Shown here in pieces: positions 60,705-64,000 of a stretch of 64,000 nucleotides of DNA. Made by a program: the position numbers and the translations under genes. The DNA lies in contig JAHBUV010000001.1 in NCBI GenBank assembly GCA_019637915.1, positions 2,450,565 to 2,514,564 on the forward strand. Reading direction: 5' to 3'. The DNA is from Pseudobdellovibrionaceae bacterium (GTDB lineage Bacteria > Bdellovibrionota > Bdellovibrionia > Bdellovibrionales > Bdellovibrionaceae). The first letter of the stretch is position 1, and each line of letters begins with the position of its first letter. The notes beneath the pieces were generated by a model. It made no database searches. It was given only the letters and a program-made list of their open reading frames with translations, and was not told the DNA's origin.

Positions 60705-62036
60705 ATGAAATGGTGGTTGTTGTCCCTGTTGCCGGCCGCGTTCGCTTTGCCGGCCCACGCCGATCAAAAGGCCGACTATCAGGACATGTTGTCCTGCGCG
60801 CGCAGCGTTTCGGGCGCGAACAAAGGGCAAAGTGTTTCCTCCTGCGAGTTGGTGAAGCCTGATCCCGAGGCCGACTATCTGTTGACGATGAACGCCAAAG
60901 GCGGTGACACGACCGGGGCGTTCTACATCTATTCCTCCAAAGGCATTTACCGCGCGTCCCTGCCGAAACTTCCCGGTGGCGGGAAAGTCGTTTATCAGTT
61001 CGACCTGCCGCCGGATCTGGACGGGCGACGTCGCCGCCTTTGCGTTGAACACTCTTACAACGCCTGGATGTCGGACACCTATGGCAAGCAATGGATCGTC
61101 CCCGCCGGATCGTCCTGCGGGTCCAACGCGCAGATTCAGAGTTTCACCGAGATCCCGGCGGACTACGGCCAGAAGGGGAAAAACGCCAGCAGCAACGTCC
61201 CCCTCTACGCCTTGGGCCGCAAAATCGACCGTTGCCTGAATCACTTCCGCGGCGATTACGAAAGAACCGCCGAACGCAATCCGTCCGACCTCGCGGATTA
61301 TCAAAAAAAATGGAGCGGCATCGCGGACAACCGCGAAGCCTGCGAGACCGCCAACGTCTACTATGACGGCGCGAAGAAGACCTATCAGCAGGCGGACGCC
61401 GCCCAGGAAAAAATCCAGGCGAACGAGAAGATCAAAGCCGCCAACCGCGAACAGGAAAAAGCCGGCGGCGGCCAGGACGGGGGCGGCTCCGGTTCGTCCT
61501 CGGGCGTCTCGTCCGATCAAGGCGGCGCTTCCGCCGATCAGGGCGGGTCGAAAAACACCTCCGCGAACGGCAAAGAGGAAAAGCCGCCGGAGATCTCGAA
61601 GGACGGCTGCATCCGCAACGGCGACGACTTCGAAGCCATGCGCTCCCGCCTGCCGGAGAGCGCCCAGCGCCTGCCGATCTATTACGCCCTGGAAAACTAC
61701 ATGGGCACGAAGGCCACGATGAAACTGACCATGGTGAAGAACAAATTGAAGCTGACCGTGACGAAGTCCGACGGCGACGTGGTCCCCCAGGAAGTGGTCA
61801 TCAACAAGATCTGCACCAGCAAACGCGATCCCTCGGAGCTGACGATCTCCGCCGAAGGCTCCGCGCTGGTGGACAGCAAAACCATCAACGTCACCGCCGA
61901 CGGCATGACGATGGCCTACAACAGCTTCATCGATCTGAATTTCAAGGGCGGCAAGAGCGAGTATGATAAGGTGATGAAACAGATGCTGGGCGCCAATTAC
62001 CAGGCGGAAGAAGCCGCCAGCGCGGGGACGAAATGA
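60705..62036 (+). CDS. Secreted Gly/Ser-rich linker protein, unknown
   Basis: 443 residues from ATG 60705 with GAAGAGGA. Signal peptide MKWWLLSLLPAAFALPAHA. An N-terminal domain (Cys in MLSCARSV, SSCELV, RRLCVEHS, SSCGSN) is joined by a coiled coil (AAQEKIQANEKIKAANREQE) and a low-complexity Gly/Ser/Gln linker (GGGQDGGGSGSSSGVSSDQG) to a C-terminal beta-rich domain with GCIRNGD and KICTSKR. Family not recognised. ATGA overlap with the next gene makes them a coupled pair. Confidence 0.72.
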   Translation: MKWWLLSLLPAAFALPAHADQKADYQDMLSCARSVSGANKGQSVSSCELVKPDPEADYLLTMNAKGGDTTGAFYIYSSKGIYRASLPKLPGGGKVVYQFDLPPDLDGRRRRLCVEHSYNAWMSDTYGKQWIVPAGSSCGSNAQIQSFTEIPADYGQKGKNASSNVPLYALGRKIDRCLNHFRGDYERTAERNPSDLADYQKKWSGIADNREACETANVYYDGAKKTYQQADAAQEKIQANEKIKAANREQEKAGGGQDGGGSGSSSGVSSDQGGASADQGGSKNTSANGKEEKPPEISKDGCIRNGDDFEAMRSRLPESAQRLPIYYALENYMGTKATMKLTMVKNKLKLTVTKSDGDVVPQEVVINKICTSKRDPSELTISAEGSALVDSKTINVTADGMTMAYNSFIDLNFKGGKSEYDKVMKQMLGANYQAEEAASAGTK

Positions 62037-62632
62037 AGAGTCTTTGCTTTTTTCTCGGTCTGATTCTGAGCCTGCCCGCCTGGGCGGAGACTCCGGCGCC
62101 TTTCCTGGTGGATGAAGACGTGCGTTTCATCGGCCGCGACGCCCCTTTGGGGAGCCTGTTCCGCAGCCACAATTACCTGGGCACTTTCGTGCGCCGCGAG
62201 GCCAGCATCAACGGTTTCACCAACGTCGGCGTGTTCGTCCTGGACCCCGTCGCCAAAAAGTCCGTGGACAGCGACGTCTGCCAGGCGGCGGCGCGCTTGA
62301 TCCTGGGTTCCCTCGAGGAGCCCATGCGGCTGAAGGGCATGGATTACTTCAGCCACAACCTGGTCAAGGGCTGCGAGGTCATGGTCTATGACGGCGATCC
62401 CCAGACGCCCCAGCCGGCGCGGCGGATCTTCGTGAAGCCTTTCAACGGGCGTTTCTACGCCTTCGCGGTGGGATTGCCCCGCGTGCATTCGAATTACCCC
62501 AGCGAGGAGATCCGCCAGTTCATCGGCAAACTCGCGCTCAACCCGGACGCCGTCCGCGGCCCGTCGAGCGATCAGGGCAAAACGAAGAAGGCCGCGAAGA
62601 AGCCGGCGAAAAAATCAAAGACGGCGCAATAA
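62033..62632 (+). CDS. Secreted protein with Lys-rich tail, unknown
   Basis: 199 residues; ATG overlaps the previous stop. Signal peptide MKSLCFFLGLILSLPAWA. A compact domain (DEDVRFIGRDAPLGSLFRSH, FTNVGVFVLDP) with Cys in SDVCQAA and KGCEVMVYD ends at about residue 175; the tail GKTKKAAKKPAKKSKTAQ is basic. Probably a partner of the preceding secreted protein. Its last 18 bases overlap lipB on the opposite strand. Confidence 0.7.
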   Translation: MKSLCFFLGLILSLPAWAETPAPFLVDEDVRFIGRDAPLGSLFRSHNYLGTFVRREASINGFTNVGVFVLDPVAKKSVDSDVCQAAARLILGSLEEPMRLKGMDYFSHNLVKGCEVMVYDGDPQTPQPARRIFVKPFNGRFYAFAVGLPRVHSNYPSEEIRQFIGKLALNPDAVRGPSSDQGKTKKAAKKPAKKSKTAQ

Positions 62633-63271
62633 AATTCGTTTCAGAGTCCCCTGAAAACCGGTCCGGTCCACGGGCTCGCGCCGCAATTCCTCGAGGCTGA
62701 CCATGACGTCGCGGCGGAAACCGCAGGGGTTCATGCCCTGAAAGGCTTCCGGATCCTGATCGAGGTTGATGGCGGCGCCGTGGAAGGTGACCCACTTCTT
62801 CACGGCGATGCCGAGGGAGGCGATCTTGCGCTCGCCGACCCAGACGCCGGTCTCGTCGGCGGCGGCTTCGTCGGGGCGTCTTTTGTGCCGGCTTTTGCCG
62901 GTGGCCTGAACGCCGTGTTCGGCGAGGGCTTCGACCAGGCCGTCCTCCAGGGCGCGCAGATATCCAGCGATCTCCTGGGGAACGCGTCCCCGGCGGGATT
63001 CTTTCAGGTTGATGACGGGATAGATCACGAGCTGGCTCGGACCGTGATAGGTGGCGCGTCCGCCGCGCGAGACCTCGAGCTTCGGACCCCGCCAGCCGAA
63101 AACGTCCTCTGGCCGCGTGGCGCGGCCGAGAGTCACGATGGGCGGGTGGCTGCAAAAAATCAGAAGCCCCGACCGGCCGGCGGCGACCTCGTCCACGAGG
63201 GTCAGCATGCGGGTCAGGGCTTCATCGTAAGGAATCAGGCCCCAGTCCTGAAACTCCAGGGAGGAGTCCAT
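62615..63271 (-). CDS. lipB: Octanoyl-[ACP]:protein N-octanoyltransferase
   Basis: 218 residues. The catalytic Lys and Cys are in KIASLGIAVKKWVTFHG and GMNPCGFRRD; PIVTLGRATRPEDVFG and LEVSRGGRATYHGPSQLVIY are conserved. It transfers octanoyl groups to lipoyl domains such as GcvH, before LipA adds sulfur. Its ATG overlaps the stop of the lpd gene by one base (TGATG), so the two are one operon. Confidence 0.95.
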   Translation of the reverse strand: MDSSLEFQDWGLIPYDEALTRMLTLVDEVAAGRSGLLIFCSHPPIVTLGRATRPEDVFGWRGPKLEVSRGGRATYHGPSQLVIYPVINLKESRRGRVPQEIAGYLRALEDGLVEALAEHGVQATGKSRHKRRPDEAAADETGVWVGERKIASLGIAVKKWVTFHGAAINLDQDPEAFQGMNPCGFRRDVMVSLEELRREPVDRTGFQGTLKRILLRRL

Positions 63272-64000
63272 CAGGGATGGGCCGACTTCCCGGCCTGGGC
63301 GAGGGGCTTCTGGATGATGTGGATGGCGTGGCCGAGAGTGGCTTCCGCCGCCTCCATCATCGTTTCACCCAGGGTCGGGTGGGGATGGATGGTGAGGGCG
63401 ATGTCCTCCAGGCGCGCGCCCATCTCGATGGCGAGGGCCGCTTCCGAAATGAGGTTCGACGCCTCCGGGCCGACGATGTGGACGCCGATGACCACGTTGG
63501 TCTTGGCGTCGGCGATCATCTTCACGAAGCCGTCGGTCTCGCTCATCGAGACGGCGCGGCCGTTGGCGGCGAAAGGGAATTTCGCGATCTTCAGATCGTT
63601 CATCCCTTTGGCGCGGGCTTCGGCCTCGGTGAGGCCGGCGCTGGCGATCTCGGGATCGGTGAAGACCACGGCGGGCACGGTCTTGGCGTCGTAGACGCGA
63701 TTGTGGCCCTTGATGACTTCCGCCACCAGGATGCCCTCGTGCGAGGCTTTGTGCGCCAGCATCGGCTGACCGGCGATGTCGCCGATGGCGAAGATGTGCG
63801 GCACGTTGGTGCGGCGCTGGGCATCGACCTTGACGAAGCCGCGCTCGTCGACGGCGACGCCGGCGGCCTTCAGGTTCATCTGATCGCCGTTCGGGCGGCG
63901 GCCGACGGTGACGAGGATCTTGTCGCAGGCGATCTTCTCCTCTTTGCCGTCTTTCTCCACGGTGACTTCGTAGCCGTTTTTGGTCTTGGCCTGGCCTTTG
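63271..64000 (-). CDS. lpdA: Dihydrolipoyl dehydrogenase, 5' end outside the window
   Basis: The C-terminal 242 residues of the enzyme; the start is beyond 64000. The central domain ILVTVGRRPNGDQMNLK, IFAIGDIAGQPMLAHKASHE and the dimer-interface end with GVHIVGPEASNLISEA, IHPHPTLGETMMEAAEATLG (His-Glu catalytic pair) are clear. It reoxidises dihydrolipoamide of H protein and the 2-oxoacid dehydrogenases with NAD. Downstream lipB is coupled. Confidence 0.96.
   Translation of the reverse strand, partial: KGQAKTKNGYEVTVEKDGKEEKIACDKILVTVGRRPNGDQMNLKAAGVAVDERGFVKVDAQRRTNVPHIFAIGDIAGQPMLAHKASHEGILVAEVIKGHNRVYDAKTVPAVVFTDPEIASAGLTEAEARAKGMNDLKIAKFPFAANGRAVSMSETDGFVKMIADAKTNVVIGVHIVGPEASNLISEAALAIEMGARLEDIALTIHPHPTLGETMMEAAEATLGHAIHIIQKPLAQAGKSAHP

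Overview
The window is 64 kb of GC-rich (roughly 60 percent or more) bacterial chromosome, densely coded on both strands, with three tRNA genes, no rRNA, no insertion sequence and no CRISPR. It carries many lipoproteins, outer-membrane barrels and TonB/OmpA-type envelope proteins, and LPS-type sugar genes (HldE-like kinase, GT9 heptosyltransferase). A locus with an FHA-GGDEF diguanylate cyclase followed by an ECF sigma factor matches, from memory, the dgcB (Bd0742) - rpoE-like (Bd0743) pair of Bdellovibrio bacteriovorus. The best guess is a high-GC member of the Bdellovibrionota; this is inferred from gene content, not from a marker-gene search.

Layout. 1-3.8 kb: a partial SRPBCC protein, a RelE remnant, an S9 peptidase, a guanidinium exporter (gdx) behind a very convincing guanidine-III riboswitch, and a higBA toxin-antitoxin pair with its own promoter and operator. 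3.8-10 kb: tRNA-Arg(CCG), a von Willebrand-type lipoprotein with a small anchored partner, a probable small RNA gene, an unknown protein with a trypsin-like protease, a ZIP metal transporter and a four-cysteine secreted protein. 10-16.2 kb: a hybrid sensor kinase, a beta-barrel protein, a secreted glucoamylase-like protein, tRNA-Leu(UAG). 16.2-25.7 kb: a paralogue of the four-cysteine protein, gcvH, gcvT, and (after unrelated genes) an operon gcvP - GT9 - rsm22. 25.7-36.8 kb: a Lys/Ala-rich coiled-coil protein, a tldD/pmbA pair, an EpmA with an N-terminal extension, an SPW membrane protein, HU, and an overlapping operon gdhA-pyrD-mutT-GT4-GT4. 36.8-43 kb: a hydrolase-like secreted protein, an AlkB-like dioxygenase, hldE1, rlmN overlapping a second PfkB kinase. 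43-47.9 kb: coiled-coil protein, metallophosphoesterase, DgcB-like cyclase, ECF sigma factor and a tiny putative anti-sigma remnant, then tRNA-Gly(CCC). 47.9-58.2 kb: envelope and secreted proteins, including a subtilase without a visible propeptide, an OmpA-like lipoprotein, a stand-alone Hpt protein, a predicted lipoprotein aminopeptidase and a TonB-like protein. 58.2-64 kb: PilZ, PIN-PhoH, MaoC-like hydratase, two secreted proteins, lipB and the C-terminal part of lpd.

Genes that work together: gcvT, gcvH, gcvP, lpd and lipB give a glycine cleavage system plus its lipoylation; the FHA-GGDEF cyclase and PilZ protein form c-di-GMP output candidates; the hybrid kinase and lone Hpt could share a phosphorelay. 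The strongest non-coding findings are the guanidine-III riboswitch before gdx, the compact promoter-hairpin-terminator unit at 6296-6384 that looks like an undescribed small RNA, and the higBA operator. No single large novel system is evident; the most system-like loci are the cyclase/sigma locus and the secreted-protein/subtilase pair.
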